From Cyanobacterium aponinum PCC 10605 (GTDB lineage: Bacteria; Cyanobacteriota; Cyanobacteriia; Cyanobacteriales; Cyanobacteriaceae), in NCBI RefSeq assembly GCF_000317675.1, contig NC_019776.1, positions 3,596,001 to 3,660,000 of the forward strand: a stretch of 64,000 nucleotides of DNA, written 5' to 3'. The position numbers were made by a program, and so were the translations under genes. The notes under the pieces were generated by a model that searched no databases, was not told the origin of the DNA, and saw nothing but the letters and a program-made list of their open reading frames with translations. Each line of letters opens with the position of its first letter. The first letter of the stretch is position 1. Shown here piece by piece: positions 43,486 through 54,100 of this stretch.

Positions 43486-44085
43486 TTACACTCTATCCTC
43501 AATAACTTTATCGATTAAGCCATACTCTTTAGCTTCCGCCGCAGACATAAAGTAATCCCTATCGGTGTCTTTTTCTATTTTCTCAATAGGTTGACCTGTG
43601 TGTAAAGCCATCATCTCGTTTAAATCGTGTTTGATGCGCAAAATTTCTTTTGCTTCAATTTCAATGTCAGTGGCTTGTCTTCTTCCCTGAATACCCCCTA
43701 AAGGTTGGTGAATCATGATTCGGGAGTGGGGTAAAGCTAAACGCTTTCCTTTTGTTCCAGCAGAAAGCAAGAAAGCCCCCATAGAAGCGGCTAACCCAAC
43801 ACAAATTGTTACTACTTCTGATTTAATATGTTGCATCGTGTCATAAATTGCCAAACCTGCGGTAACAGAACCACCGGGGGAATTTATGTATAAGTAGATG
43901 GGTTTACTGTTATCTTCAGAATCAAGATATAACATCACCGCAATAATTTGATTTGCTAAAGAGTCGTTTACTCCTCTACCTAAAAATATAATTCTTTCTC
44001 TATAGAGGCGATCGTAAATATTTACCCAGTCGCTGTAAGGTTGACCGGGTAGTTGATAGGGAACTCTAGGTACTCCAATAGGCAT
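43486..44085 (-). CDS. clpP3: ATP-dependent Clp protease proteolytic subunit ClpP3
   Basis: A 199-residue ClpP with the complete triad: Ser in [10 protein letters not shown] (about residue 101), His in SRIMIHQP (about 126), and Asp near DTDRDYFM. The start [20 protein letters not shown] is typical of cyanobacterial ClpP3. It forms the mixed ClpP3/ClpR core with the gene 76 bases upstream (same strand, same operon). ClpP3/ClpR is essential in Synechococcus and works with ClpC. Confidence 0.92.
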   Translation of the reverse strand: MPIGVPRVPYQLPGQPYSDWVNIYDRLYRERIIFLGRGVNDSLANQIIAVMLYLDSEDNSKPIYLYINSPGGSVTAGLAIYDTMQHIKSEVVTICVGLAASMGAFLLSAGTKGKRLALPHSRIMIHQPLGGIQGRRQATDIEIEAKEILRIKHDLNEMMALHTGQPIEKIEKDTDRDYFMSAAEAKEYGLIDKVIEDRV

Positions 44086-44161
44086 GATTTTTCCTCTTGA
44101 TTATATGTATATTTGATAAATGCGAACAATTATTAACTAAAAAAATCCTTTTCCAGAGAAT

Positions 44162-44845
44162 TTAGATGGCAGGTACAGGGGTTGGTAGCTGTTTGGTGCT
44201 TTCCAAAATTTTATCAATAATACCGTATTCTTTTGCCTGTTGGGGATTCATATAAAACATTCTATCGGTATCTTTCTCAATTTTTTCTTTGGGTTGTCCT
44301 GTTTTTGCCGATAAAATATCTAACATTACCCTCTTATTGACGATAACTTCTCTAGCCCGAATCTGAATATCTGTGGCTTGTCCTTGGGCGCCTTGACGGG
44401 CTTGGTGCAGGATAATGGTAGCATGGGGCAAACTGGCTCGACAACCTTTTGTTCCAGATGCTAAAATCATAGCGGCTGTACCCATTGCTTGCCCTAAACA
44501 GATAGTATGGACAGGAGGCTTGATATAGTTGATGGTGTCGCAAATAGCGAAGGCTTCTGTTTCAAATCCGATCGAATCTCCACCATACCATGATGTGCCT
44601 GTAGAATTAATATACAAGTAAATAGGCTTTTCTGGATCGTCAAATTGTAAGTACAATAATTGAGCGATAATTAATTCTGTCACATCTACTCCCAATTGAT
44701 CTTTATACTCATCAGGAGAAACAAGAGGTAAACCAAGGTAAACGATTCTCTCTTTTAGTAGCAAGGATGGTAAATCTGGGGGAGGGGTGCGATAGTAGGC
44801 ATCACCTCGATAAGGTGCACTTACGGCTTGAATGGGTGAATTCAT
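44162..44845 (-). CDS. clpR: Inactive Clp subunit ClpR
   Basis: A 227-residue ClpP paralogue whose catalytic Ser is lost: GQAMGTAAM stands where ClpP has GLAASMG. The AYYRTPPPDLPSLLLKERIV start, the LPHATIILHQARQ strand and the insertion DQLGVDVTELI fit ClpR. ClpR does not cut peptides but forms one half of the mixed ClpP3/ClpR heptamer with the downstream gene. Operon order clpR-clpP3 is conserved in cyanobacteria. Confidence 0.92.
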   Translation of the reverse strand: MNSPIQAVSAPYRGDAYYRTPPPDLPSLLLKERIVYLGLPLVSPDEYKDQLGVDVTELIIAQLLYLQFDDPEKPIYLYINSTGTSWYGGDSIGFETEAFAICDTINYIKPPVHTICLGQAMGTAAMILASGTKGCRASLPHATIILHQARQGAQGQATDIQIRAREVIVNKRVMLDILSAKTGQPKEKIEKDTDRMFYMNPQQAKEYGIIDKILESTKQLPTPVPAI

Positions 44846-45016
44846 CTTAATTTTTCCTCAATCAGCTTAAATTTATTCTCTTTCTGATTGTGACATAATC
44901 TTGCTACTCTGTGCATTTACGGTTATTGCGATGAGGACTTTTTATTGGATTAGTTTTTCTGAGAATCAATGCAATGATGATGAAAATTGAATAATCTTGG
45001 AACGAATGAAAGAAAT
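44846..45016. other. Short AT-rich gap with clpR promoter region
   Basis: No gene. The clpR leader lies at its left end; the right end is the target site of the miniature element that follows. Confidence 0.5.
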
Positions 45017-45190
45017 GGCTCTATTACCTCTGGTTGTGTCAATTATTGGTTAAGGTTGACAACAGGCAACAGAGTATTCTTAAAAAGAGTAAAAGATAGA
45101 ATGTTAATTTTCACTTTAGTCTATTACTTGTGTGACAATAATTTGAAGTTATTACTTTTATTAATTTATCATGGCCACTGTAGAAGAGCC
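45017..45190. mobile_element. Miniature element, TIR GGCTCT, copy 1
   Basis: The 174-bp element starts GGCTCTATTACCTCTGGTTG and ends GGCCACTGTAGAAGAGCC. The outer 6 bases are perfect inverted repeats and the next 10 match partly. AAAGAAAT (45009-45016) and AAAAAAAT (45191-45198) flank it, 7 of 8 equal. The first and last 40-50 bp match the copy at 49711. The plus-strand ORF of 75 codons across it is not a gene. Confidence 0.78.
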
Positions 45191-45378
45191 AAAAAAATTT
45201 ACCGAAATAGTTAATTTTCGGTACTTAGGAGTTAATGAAAAAGTGATGTCGCCGAGGTAGGCAATTAACAGTTAACAATTAATAATTAGTAATTAGCAAT
45301 TATTAAAGCCTGAAACCCAATATCTGCTGAAATCTAACATTAGTGCATCGCACAGAGATGCCATAAGATTTAATGATA

Positions 45379-45642
45379 TTAAATAACAATAGCAGATTTA
45401 GAATAAGAAATATTCTCATCAAAAATAGTTAAGGTTTTAGGTTTACAACGCTTAAATTTCGTTATTATTCCCACCGCATTTTCTCCTTTTAAATCTTCAA
45501 TATAACCCTGGCTATAAGATTGGGCTTCTCGTTGGCTTAAAAAAGGGCCAAAATAATAAATACATTCGGGATGATTAGTAGTAATTTCTAACCAACAAGC
45601 TAAACCAAAGAAATCTAAAACGGTAATTAGTTGCTCTCTCAT
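45379..45642 (-). CDS. DUF1816 protein
   Basis: An 87-residue small protein matching DUF1816: ACWLEITTNHPECIYYFGPF and SQREAQSYSQGYIEDLKGEN, which I recognise from cyanobacteria, with a C-terminal CKPKTLTIFDE. I chose ATG 45642 because GAGGAAA precedes it; the upstream frame would add 20 unlikely residues. The family's function is unknown; members are small and cyanobacteria-specific. Monocistronic. Confidence 0.82.
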   Translation of the reverse strand: MREQLITVLDFFGLACWLEITTNHPECIYYFGPFLSQREAQSYSQGYIEDLKGENAVGIITKFKRCKPKTLTIFDENISYSKSAIVI

Positions 45643-46185
45643 TGAATTTTCCTCTGAATATGATTTATAAATAATTAGAAATGATGCCTTATGTAAATAC
45701 AAAAAGAAAGAGCCACGATAGTAATGCTAATTTACCGAGCCAACTTATCTATTAATGTAAGGTTTTATTCTCCTACAAACAAGGGGCAATATACCCAAAA
45801 ATTTAATTAAATTCAAAAACTAATTTTAAGTTAGTGCTTCCGGAATCCTATATTATCAAAAAAACCTAAGTCCTTATGGTCAATAGCCCGAATTTAACTC
45901 TGATATTTTTTTGTAATTACTATTTACTGAAGTATCTTCTAAAGTGCCTCGCTAATGAGAAAAATAATAAAAATATCGGATAAGGGTAGGTTTTAGGTTG
46001 CAGGTGTCAGAGAGAAATGAGTTAGGAGTTAGGAGTTAGTTAGGGGCAAATGGCCATTCGCCCGTACAGGAGTTAGGAGTTTTTAATTCTTAATTATCAA
46101 CTATTCACTATTCATCTTTGCCTCTTACCCTTTGCCCATTGCCCACCTAAATAAGAAATTGTATATAAACCGGAAATTTATGCTT
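45643..46185. repeat. Long gap with stop-proximal repeat and CGAATGGCCATTCG palindrome
   Basis: ATATCGGATAAGGGTAGG with TTGCAGG heptamer at about 45976, then GGGGCAAATGGCCATTCGCCC (about 46042-46062), then AATTATCAACTATTCACTATT. No gene. The first 300 bases are plain AT-rich DNA. Confidence 0.65.
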
Positions 46186-46710
46186 CTAACTCAGGTTAAT
46201 AAGAGATTGTCTTTTACGTAAGCTATCTTGAAATATTGTGATTTCTGGGTTGTCGTCCTCTCTTGTAATTAAAGAGCGTCTAATTTGTCCTAGATATAGA
46301 GGATAAGTGATATTTTCCTTGTGAATTTGCACTCTTGCCCTAATAGTTAATTGATCATCTCCATTACTTGCAGTTCTACCATAAGAAAATAAATCGATCG
46401 CAGCTTGTTGTAAAGTGGCTTCTAATTCGGTTTTTGTAATATCCTCCTCAACGGCAATAACTGCTTGGTTAGTACCAGTATCATAGACTAAATTATATCT
46501 GAGAGCATTAGGTATTTCCACACGCTCAAATAAACCCAAACTCAAAGCAAATAAGCCTACGGTTAAAACTGCCATGAATCCTGTCGCCCCTACAAAACGG
46601 AAGCGAAAACCCCATTTAAAAATAAATCCTAAAATCGCTAATAACAAAAATGCGATCGTGCCATATACTGACCATAAGGTATAAGTACTAAAATCCAAAG
46701 ATAAATCCAT
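46186..46710 (-). CDS. ycf51: Ycf51 family membrane protein
   Basis: A 174-residue protein with two N-terminal helices (about 11-30 and 35-60: FKWGFRFRFVGATGFMAVLT) and a soluble C-terminal domain (75-174) with RYNLVYDTGTNQAVIAVEED and ATLQQAAIDLFSYGR. This matches Ycf51, conserved in cyanobacteria and some algal plastids, without known function. The C-terminal domain is cytosol- or lumen-facing. It lies 142-160 bases from the sasA start in opposite orientation. Confidence 0.88.
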   Translation of the reverse strand: MDLSLDFSTYTLWSVYGTIAFLLLAILGFIFKWGFRFRFVGATGFMAVLTVGLFALSLGLFERVEIPNALRYNLVYDTGTNQAVIAVEEDITKTELEATLQQAAIDLFSYGRTASNGDDQLTIRARVQIHKENITYPLYLGQIRRSLITREDDNPEITIFQDSLRKRQSLINLS

Positions 46711-46869
46711 TGATCACCCTAATCTTTAAACACTGCCTTTAGATTCTACTGTAAAATCAGACACTAATGTAAGATAGTAATTGGGGATATTTTATATTTT
46801 ATTAATATTGGTACTAAAGTTTCGGAAAAGGCGATTGTTGTTATCTAACAATTGGGCATTTATTTCATT

Positions 46870-48036
46870 ATGATTATAACAAAAAATATGTCAGAATTTT
46901 TCTCTTATACCTCCAATCTAAATCCAGACATTTTACAATTATTATTATTTGTTGATAATCGCCATGGTTCTCAAAAGAATATAGAGCAAATTAAAGAATA
47001 TTTAAACGGTTTAAGTCAAGATTATAATTTTCATTTACAAGTATTAGAAATTAGTGAATATCCCCATCTAGTAGAACATTTCAAATTAGTTGTGACTCCT
47101 GCTTTAGTAAAGGTAAATCCCCCTCCTCAACAAACTTTAGCAGGGACAAATTTAACCGCAAAATTAAAAAAATATTGGTACAAATGGCAAACATCTTTAA
47201 GAGAAAATCGGGATGTTTTTCATGACTCTAGTGAGCAAGATTCTCTTTTACAAACTTGTCTTCCTTCCTTTGAATTAATTCGTTTGAGAGATGAAATTTT
47301 CCATTTAAAACAAGAAGTAGATAATCTCAAACAACAAGTACAATTTAAAGATCAAATGTTAGCAATGTTAGCTCATGACTTAAGAAGTCCGTTAACGGCG
47401 GCTTCCATTGCAGTGGAAACTATCGAATTAGTTCAAAATAAAAAAGAAATAAAGCCTAATCATTCTTTATATCAAAAGTTATTTCAACAGGCAAAAAATC
47501 AGTTTTTGATTATGAATAAAATGATTAATGATTTACTTGCCGCTTCTAAAGATATTTGCAGTCAATTGACCGTTGCCCCTGTAAGAGTTAATTTAGTAAA
47601 TATAACAGAAGAAATTGTCAATAATTTACAAAATAAATTGTCAGAAAAAAGGCAGTATATTATTAAAGAAATTCCCCAAGATTTACCTCCAGTTTATGCA
47701 GATCCAAAACTTATCAGACAAGTTATTATTAATCTATTGGAAAATGCGATCAAATATAGTCCAGAAAATGTACCTATCACCCTTTCAATTATTCATAAAA
47801 CTACCCAAAAAGTACAAGTAAGTGTGATGGATTTAGGACCGGGTATTCCTACGGCAAAAAAACAGAAAATATTTGAGGGACATTTTCGTTTGAAAAGAGA
47901 TAGAAATGAAGAAGGATATGGTATAGGTTTAAGTTTATGTCGGCAAATAATTAATGCTCACTATGGTCAAATTTGGGTTGATAATAATGGTAATCAAGGG
48001 AGTTGTTTTCGTTTTACTTTACCTGTTTATCGATAG
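46870..48036 (+). CDS. sasA: Adaptive-response sensory kinase SasA
   Basis: A 388-residue histidine kinase with a KaiB-like thioredoxin-fold N-terminus (residues about 15-100: LQLLLFVDNRHGSQKNIEQI, VVTPALVKVNPPP) and no membrane span. That combination defines SasA, which binds KaiC-bound clock complexes and phosphorylates RpaA. HisKA LAMLAHDLRSPLTA (His near residue 171), N-box NLLENAIKYSP, G1 DLGPGIP are present. Start ambiguous: ATG 46870 is listed, ATG 46888 (382 residues) is equally possible. No kai genes are nearby. Confidence 0.9.
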   Translation: MIITKNMSEFFSYTSNLNPDILQLLLFVDNRHGSQKNIEQIKEYLNGLSQDYNFHLQVLEISEYPHLVEHFKLVVTPALVKVNPPPQQTLAGTNLTAKLKKYWYKWQTSLRENRDVFHDSSEQDSLLQTCLPSFELIRLRDEIFHLKQEVDNLKQQVQFKDQMLAMLAHDLRSPLTAASIAVETIELVQNKKEIKPNHSLYQKLFQQAKNQFLIMNKMINDLLAASKDICSQLTVAPVRVNLVNITEEIVNNLQNKLSEKRQYIIKEIPQDLPPVYADPKLIRQVIINLLENAIKYSPENVPITLSIIHKTTQKVQVSVMDLGPGIPTAKKQKIFEGHFRLKRDRNEEGYGIGLSLCRQIINAHYGQIWVDNNGNQGSCFRFTLPVYR

Positions 48037-49617
48037 CTAATCTATGGCTAAAAAATCAAAGGGATTATTCTCAAGAATTGATGGATTATTAGGACTATTT
48101 TGTTGTAATGAACTATCAACTTTTCCTTCGTAAGAAACATTAATTATATCTGCTACTGCATGGGCAATATGGGATGATTTTTCATTTTCAGATAGGATAA
48201 TATGTCCTTCTTTTTTGAGAAGTAAAACTAAGGATTTATGATTATAAATAGCAGGAAGAAAATTTGGTTCAATGGCTAGTATTTTTTCGTAGGTTTCTAT
48301 TGAGCGTTTATAAAGTCCTAAATTCGCCTCTAAAATGGCTAAGTTATAGTAAGCATTTATATGGTTAGGATTAATTTTTATTGCTTCTTGATAAGATGCG
48401 ATCGCCTGTTTGTAATTACTTAATTCCTGATAAAGAATAGCTAAATTAAAATGAGCAGAAGCTAAATCGGGATTAATTTTAATAGCTTGTAAATAATTAT
48501 CAATAGCGGCATATTTATCTCCTAATTTATAGTAAAGAATACCTCGGTTATAAAATGTTTGAAAAAAATTTTGATTGATTTTTATTGCCACATTATAATC
48601 ATCTAAAGCCTGTACTAAATTATTCAATTTATAATGAACTAATGCTCGATTAAAGTAAGCAAAAAAATTAAGACCACATATTTTAATTTCTGCATTATAG
48701 TTACTTAAGGCACGACCATAATTCCCTAAATCATAATAGATTTTTCCTAACCAATGATAACTTAAATAGGATTGTTGATTGATTTCAACTGTTTTGAGAA
48801 AACTACTGATCGCATTTGCATTTTGTCCTAAGCGATAATAACATATTCCTTTCAATAAATTTAGTTTTTCATAAGGTAAATTTTTCTTATTATCCTTATT
48901 TATTAAATCTATAACCTTATTATATTCTCCTTTTTTGAGATAAACTTTAACTTCAGCAAATAAATTATTGATAGCATTAATAAAAGAAGTTAAATAATCC
49001 TCTAATCCACCAATATGTAGTAAATCTTTAACAGCTAAATGAATGAGTAAATAATTACCCTCTGACATATTTTCTTGAATAAACTTTTTAGGAATAAATC
49101 CCAGAAATAATATTGGAAATTCAGACTGATAGTTCTCTAAATTGTCAGGGCATAAACAAAAAATAAATATATCGTTTTCTTCAAATTCTATATCAGTTAG
49201 ATTTAATTGAGTATCATTAAAATTTCCATGATAAGCCTTGAGTAAAACCTTGATATTATTATTTTTCTTTAACAAAAAATTGTGCTGAGTTACCCCTTGA
49301 GAGCAAAAATTTATATTTTCTGGGTTTGAAGTTTCTAAAGATAATAAATATCCATAATGGGATAAGAAACCATTTTCTAGTAATTGACGGTAAAAAATAG
49401 TATTTAAAATTTGTTTACGAGGATAATTAAATTCGTATTGACGAATAATATCTTCTGCTATTTGTATCGACTCTAAGGTTATTTCTTCAATGGTGTTTTG
49501 CCCCACCATGACTAACTCTTTAAAATCATAGTTTTGTTCGTTAAGAGACAACTTATTTTTTTCGAGGCGAGAATAAAAATCTAGCTGTTGTTGACGCAAT
49601 AAATTGGCAGAATCCAT
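48037..49617 (-). CDS. TPR-repeat protein with unknown N-terminal domain
   Basis: A 526-residue protein. The N-terminal 230 residues are soluble and unrecognised (FLGFIPKKFIQEN, LLIHLAVKDLLHIGGLE). Residues about 235-480 hold at least seven TPRs (YYRLGQNANAISSFLKTVEI, AIDNYLQAIKINPDLASAHF and so on), then a C-terminal acidic tail. The stop codon TAG overlaps, as the palindrome TAGCTA, the stop of sasA, so the two converge with no spacer. The partner protein cannot be predicted. Start ATG 49617 preferred over TTG 49647. Confidence 0.8.
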   Translation of the reverse strand: MDSANLLRQQQLDFYSRLEKNKLSLNEQNYDFKELVMVGQNTIEEITLESIQIAEDIIRQYEFNYPRKQILNTIFYRQLLENGFLSHYGYLLSLETSNPENINFCSQGVTQHNFLLKKNNNIKVLLKAYHGNFNDTQLNLTDIEFEENDIFIFCLCPDNLENYQSEFPILFLGFIPKKFIQENMSEGNYLLIHLAVKDLLHIGGLEDYLTSFINAINNLFAEVKVYLKKGEYNKVIDLINKDNKKNLPYEKLNLLKGICYYRLGQNANAISSFLKTVEINQQSYLSYHWLGKIYYDLGNYGRALSNYNAEIKICGLNFFAYFNRALVHYKLNNLVQALDDYNVAIKINQNFFQTFYNRGILYYKLGDKYAAIDNYLQAIKINPDLASAHFNLAILYQELSNYKQAIASYQEAIKINPNHINAYYNLAILEANLGLYKRSIETYEKILAIEPNFLPAIYNHKSLVLLLKKEGHIILSENEKSSHIAHAVADIINVSYEGKVDSSLQQNSPNNPSILENNPFDFLAID

Positions 49618-49710
49618 TTTGATTTTTCTGATGATGGGGATAATCAATATTTCTATTCTAAATCAGATCTTTATTCTCTCATCAAGTATAAGCTAAGACG
49701 CAATTAATTT

Positions 49711-49897
49711 GGCTCTCTTACTGTGAGTATATAAATTATTGGTTAGGAAAAGGTGTCAGGCGGAAGGTGGCAGGTGTCAGGTTAAATAATAAATATTAAT
49801 TTATAACAATTAATTTTTTGTTATCGTTAATCTCTTAATTTACATAGTTTATAGCAATTATTTTTTATTAATTTACCATAGCAACTGTAGAAGAGCC
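49711..49897. mobile_element. Miniature element, TIR GGCTCT, copy 2, with 8-bp target duplication
   Basis: The 187-bp element starts GGCTCTCTTACTGTGAGTAT and ends GCAACTGTAGAAGAGCC. ATTAATTT flanks it on both sides (49703-49710 and 49898-49905), a perfect 8-bp direct repeat. The core is AT-rich and non-coding and carries NNNCAGG-type heptamers from a secondary insertion. Confidence 0.82.
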
Positions 49898-49985
49898 ATT
49901 AATTTTGATTTTTATTAGTGTTAAAAAATGACTTAAACGCTTACCTCTTGCCTATCTCTACCAGTAAACTTAGATGCAAACTAAC

Positions 49986-50810
49986 TTAGTTAGATTTTAG
50001 TTGCCATTGCTTAATAATTAAGCTGAGAAAATAGACACATCCAGCAACCATAATAATCGTAGCTCCAGAAGTTAAATTAAAAACAAAAGAAAGAGATAAG
50101 CCCAATAAAATAAAAATAACTCCTAAAATACTACTTAAAATCATCATTTGTTTCATTTCTTGAACATATTGATTGGCAACAGCCGCCGGAATAGTCAATA
50201 GGGCAATAATCATGATTAAGCCAACAACTTGCATTACCATAACAATAGTGAGTGCGATCGCACCTACTAACATCAAGTATAATGAATTAACAGGGAGATT
50301 ACGAGTAGTGGCAAACATAGGGTCAAAAGAAATAGCTAATAATTCTTTATAAAAAAGACATACCATCGTAATAATTACTAAATCTAGTATCAACATAATC
50401 CATAAATCCTGTTTCGGCACAGCCAAAATACTGCCAAATAAATAACTCATCAAATTGGCTTTATATCCTTTCGTTAAATCAATAAAAATAATGCCAATAC
50501 TCATACCCATCGCCCACATTGTGCCAATAATAGTATCTTTTCTTTCTCCAGTATTTCTCTCCACTATGGCCATCCCGAAACCAGATAATAGAGAAAATGC
50601 GATCGCACCTATAATAGGATTAAAGCCAAAAAAGTAACCCAAACCGATACCGCCATAAGCAGAGTGGGCTATACCACCGCTAATAAATACAATGCGATTA
50701 ACTACTACAAAAGTACCGATAATACCACAGGCAATACTTACCAAAAAACCAGCCATAATGGCGTTTTGCATAAATTCTAATTGTAGGGCAGAAAAAAAAT
50801 TGGTGATCAT
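49986..50810 (-). CDS. Metal ABC transporter permease (ZnuB/MntB type)
   Basis: A 274-residue permease with eight predicted membrane helices, family ABC-3: GTFVVVNRIVFISGGIAHSA and AYGGIGLGYFFG near the N-terminus, and the EAA-like region around residue 190. It moves Zn2+, Mn2+ or Fe2+ inward together with a solute-binding protein and an ATPase. Neither partner lies in the window, so the operon is split or the partners are elsewhere; a permease alone is unusual. Metal specificity cannot be read. Confidence 0.87.
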   Translation of the reverse strand: MITNFFSALQLEFMQNAIMAGFLVSIACGIIGTFVVVNRIVFISGGIAHSAYGGIGLGYFFGFNPIIGAIAFSLLSGFGMAIVERNTGERKDTIIGTMWAMGMSIGIIFIDLTKGYKANLMSYLFGSILAVPKQDLWIMLILDLVIITMVCLFYKELLAISFDPMFATTRNLPVNSLYLMLVGAIALTIVMVMQVVGLIMIIALLTIPAAVANQYVQEMKQMMILSSILGVIFILLGLSLSFVFNLTSGATIIMVAGCVYFLSLIIKQWQLKSN

Positions 50811-51118
50811 AAAGAATAAATCGTCAATAATATATACTCTGGAAGGGCATAAGTTGAGTTAGGAGAAGGTAGGCAATAGGCAATAGGCAATAGGCAACAG
50901 TTTTTATGTAATACCAGATTATAACCTCTACCAGTATAAATAATTTAATATAGCGATCCTATTTGAGTTGTGAAGATTATTATGGTAGTAGAAATCATCG
51001 AGTCAGGATAAAAGTGCTTATAAATCAATGTATTTAGTCTCATCGTCGGCTTTTAGGAAAGGTTTATTATCACGCTTTTATTTTTTACAAATGATTTAGG
51101 ATTGCTATATAGAAAAAA
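50811..51118. repeat. Gap with (AGGCAAT)4 heptamers
   Basis: 50871-50898 holds four AGGCAAT heptamers (the last ends C). Further downstream is AT-rich promoter space for the CHAT gene. No gene. Confidence 0.7.
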
Positions 51119-54100
51119 ATGACTCATTTACTAAAAACACTCTTATTTTTATTGTCTCTGGGAGTAATTGATTTTTATATTAATATTTTTCCCCTAAAAG
51201 CAATAACTGTTTCTCAAAATATAATTGTGCAAAATTCTGAGAATGAAAAATATACAGAAGCAGAAAAATTATATGAGCAGTTATTCAGTTTATATCAACA
51301 AGGAAAATACAAAGAAGCAATCCCCATCGCCGAAAAAATCATTGTTTTAGCCAAAGAATTAGTTGGAGAAAAGCACCCCGACACTGCAGAAGCTATCAAT
51401 AACTTAGGCACTCTCTATCGAGAAATAGGAGACTATAAAAAAGCAGAAGACTACTATCAACAGGCTTTGAGTATTTATCGAGAAGTAGTCGGAAATAAGC
51501 ACCCCGGCACCGCTTCTTCCTTAAATACTTTAGCAGGTTTATATTACTATCAAGGTAAATATCAGGAAGCGGAAAAAATTTATCAAGAAGTCTTAGCAAT
51601 TCAAAGGGAAGTTTTAGGAGATAAGGATATTGCTACTGCCACTACTCTTAATAATTTAGCCTTACTTTATCAAAATCAGGGTAATTATGAAGGGGCACAA
51701 CCTTTGTATGAGGAGGCTTTGCAGGTTTATTTTTTGGTTTTGGGGGAAAATCATCCTGACACCGCAACGGCCATGAATAATCTGGGGTTACTTTATCAGT
51801 ATCAAGGGGATTATCAAAAAGCCCAAAATTTCTATGAAAGGGCATTAACCGTAAGGAAACAAGTTTCAGGTCAAAAAAGTCCTGACGTTGCCCAAACCCT
51901 TAATAATATGGCTTTATTAGCGGAGAATAAGGGAGATTATCCAAGGGCTGAAGCCCTCTATAAAGAAGCGATCGCAATTTATCGAGAAGTATTAGGGAAT
52001 AACCATCCTGACACCGCTACCAGTTTAAATAATTTAGGATTACTGTACTATTATCAAGGCAATTATATCGCCGCCGAACCCTTATTTAAAGAAACATTAG
52101 CTATTCGTCAACAAATCTTAGGGGCAAAACATCCTGATGTAGCCTTATCTCTCAACAATTTAGCATTGCTTTATCATAGCCAAGGCAATCATCAAGAAGC
52201 AGAATCATTATATCAAGATGCGATCGCAATTCAAAAAGAAGTATTAGGAAAAAACCACCCCAACACTGCCACAAGTCTTAACAATTTGGGGGAATTGTAT
52301 CGTATTCAAGGTAATTACGAATCTGCCCAACCCCTCTATCAAGAAAGCCTTAGCATTCGTTTAAAAGTCTTAGGAGAGAAACACCCTGATACCGCCCAAT
52401 CTCTCAATAATTTGGCACTACTTTACTATAGTTTAGGAGATTATCAAACCGCCGAAGAATTATATCAACAAGCCCTCAAAATCCATCAAGAAGTATTAGG
52501 TGAAAAACATCCTTTTACAGCCACTTCATTTAATAACTTAGGAGAATTGTACCGTATTCAAGGAAAGTACGAAACCGCCGCCCCTTTTTATCAGCAATCT
52601 TTAACTATTAGAAAAGAAATATTAGGCGAAAACCATCCAGATGTTGCTCAATCGTTCAATAACTTAGCCTTGCTTTACTATAATCAGGGTAACTATCAAT
52701 CTGCTGAACCTCTCTACAAACAAGCCATAACGATTCAACAAAAAGTTTTCGGCGAAAATCATCCTGACAATGCCACCTATCTCAACAACTTGGCAATGGT
52801 TTACTGGGCAACCGATAAATTAGACTCTACCTTAGACTATCTTACCCAAGGTGCAAACGTAGAAGAATTTAACCTTGCAGAATTTCTTAACAGTAGTGGT
52901 GATGAATTAAGAAAACAAGCCTATATTAACACCCTTTACGGCACAACAAATTGGACTGTTTCTCTACATCTAAACTATGCACCAGAGAATCAAAAAGCCA
53001 CAGATTTAGCATTAACCACAATTCTACGTAGAAAAGGAAGAGTATTAGATGCAATGAGTAATATCGTTTCTACCCTACGGCAAAACAGTAACCCCGAAAC
53101 GGAAAAAATCTTTAATACCCTCGCCGAAAAAAGAAGTCAACTCGCCTCTTTAACCTTACAAGGAGTGGGGAAAATGTCTCCGACTCTTTATGGTGAATTA
53201 ATTGCCAGTTTAGAGCAAAATATCCGTCAACTAGAAACAGATTTATCCAATAATAGTGCAGAATTTCGGACTCTGAATGAAGAAATAACCCTTTCGACTA
53301 TTGCTCAACAAATACCTGAAAATACGGTTTTAGTGGAGTATATCGTTTACTATCCTTTTGAACCAAAAACAGAAACTTGGGGAAAACCACGTTATGGAGT
53401 CTATGTTTTAGATCATAATGGTAAATCTCAGGGTATCGATTTAGGTGAAACAGAAATTATTGATCAATTAGTAGAGCATTTTCGTGGTAATTTAGCCTAC
53501 GGTGATATTAGTGATTTAGATAACTTAAAAAAATATGCACAGCAACTCTATAAGCTAATTTTTGAGCCACTTTTACCCTTACTAAATAACAAAAAAACTC
53601 TCTTAGTTTCTCCTGATAGTCAACTCAACTTAATTCCCTTTGCCGCTTTGCAAGATAATCAAGGTAAATATTTAGTAGAAGACTATTCCATTAGTTATCT
53701 TACCAGTGGGCGAGACTTGCTCAGACTCAAAACTAAATTTCAATCCCAATCCCAAGCTATTATTGTTGCCAATCCTATCTATGACTTGAAAATTAATGAC
53801 GATACAAATTTTATGGCAATGAATCGGGGAGCAAATTTGCGAGGAGGAGACTTAGACGCTTTACAATGGTGCTGTACTGCTTTGTCTGGTACAAAAGCGG
53901 AAGCCGAAGCAATAATCCCTCTACTCTCTCAGCCATTAGTCTATACAGAAAAAGATGCCCATACTACTAATATTACAAGAATAAAAGCACCCAAAATTTT
54001 ACACTTAGCTACTCATGGCTTCTTTTTGCCTGATGTCAAAAATTCTCCCCCTCCCACTTTATCTGATACCCAAAACAATCTTGAAGCAAATATTATTACA

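Noticed and set aside
44987-45214. 75-codon plus-strand ORF
   Set aside because: It spans the GGCTCT miniature element and its flanks, has no ribosome binding site or known fold.
45690-45740. AGAGCC near 45710 as another GGCTCT element end
   Set aside because: Only the six end bases match; the neighbouring bases do not fit the other copies.
46852-46869. TTG start for sasA
   Set aside because: ATG 46870 and 46888 are both better; the TTG adds residues with no family support.
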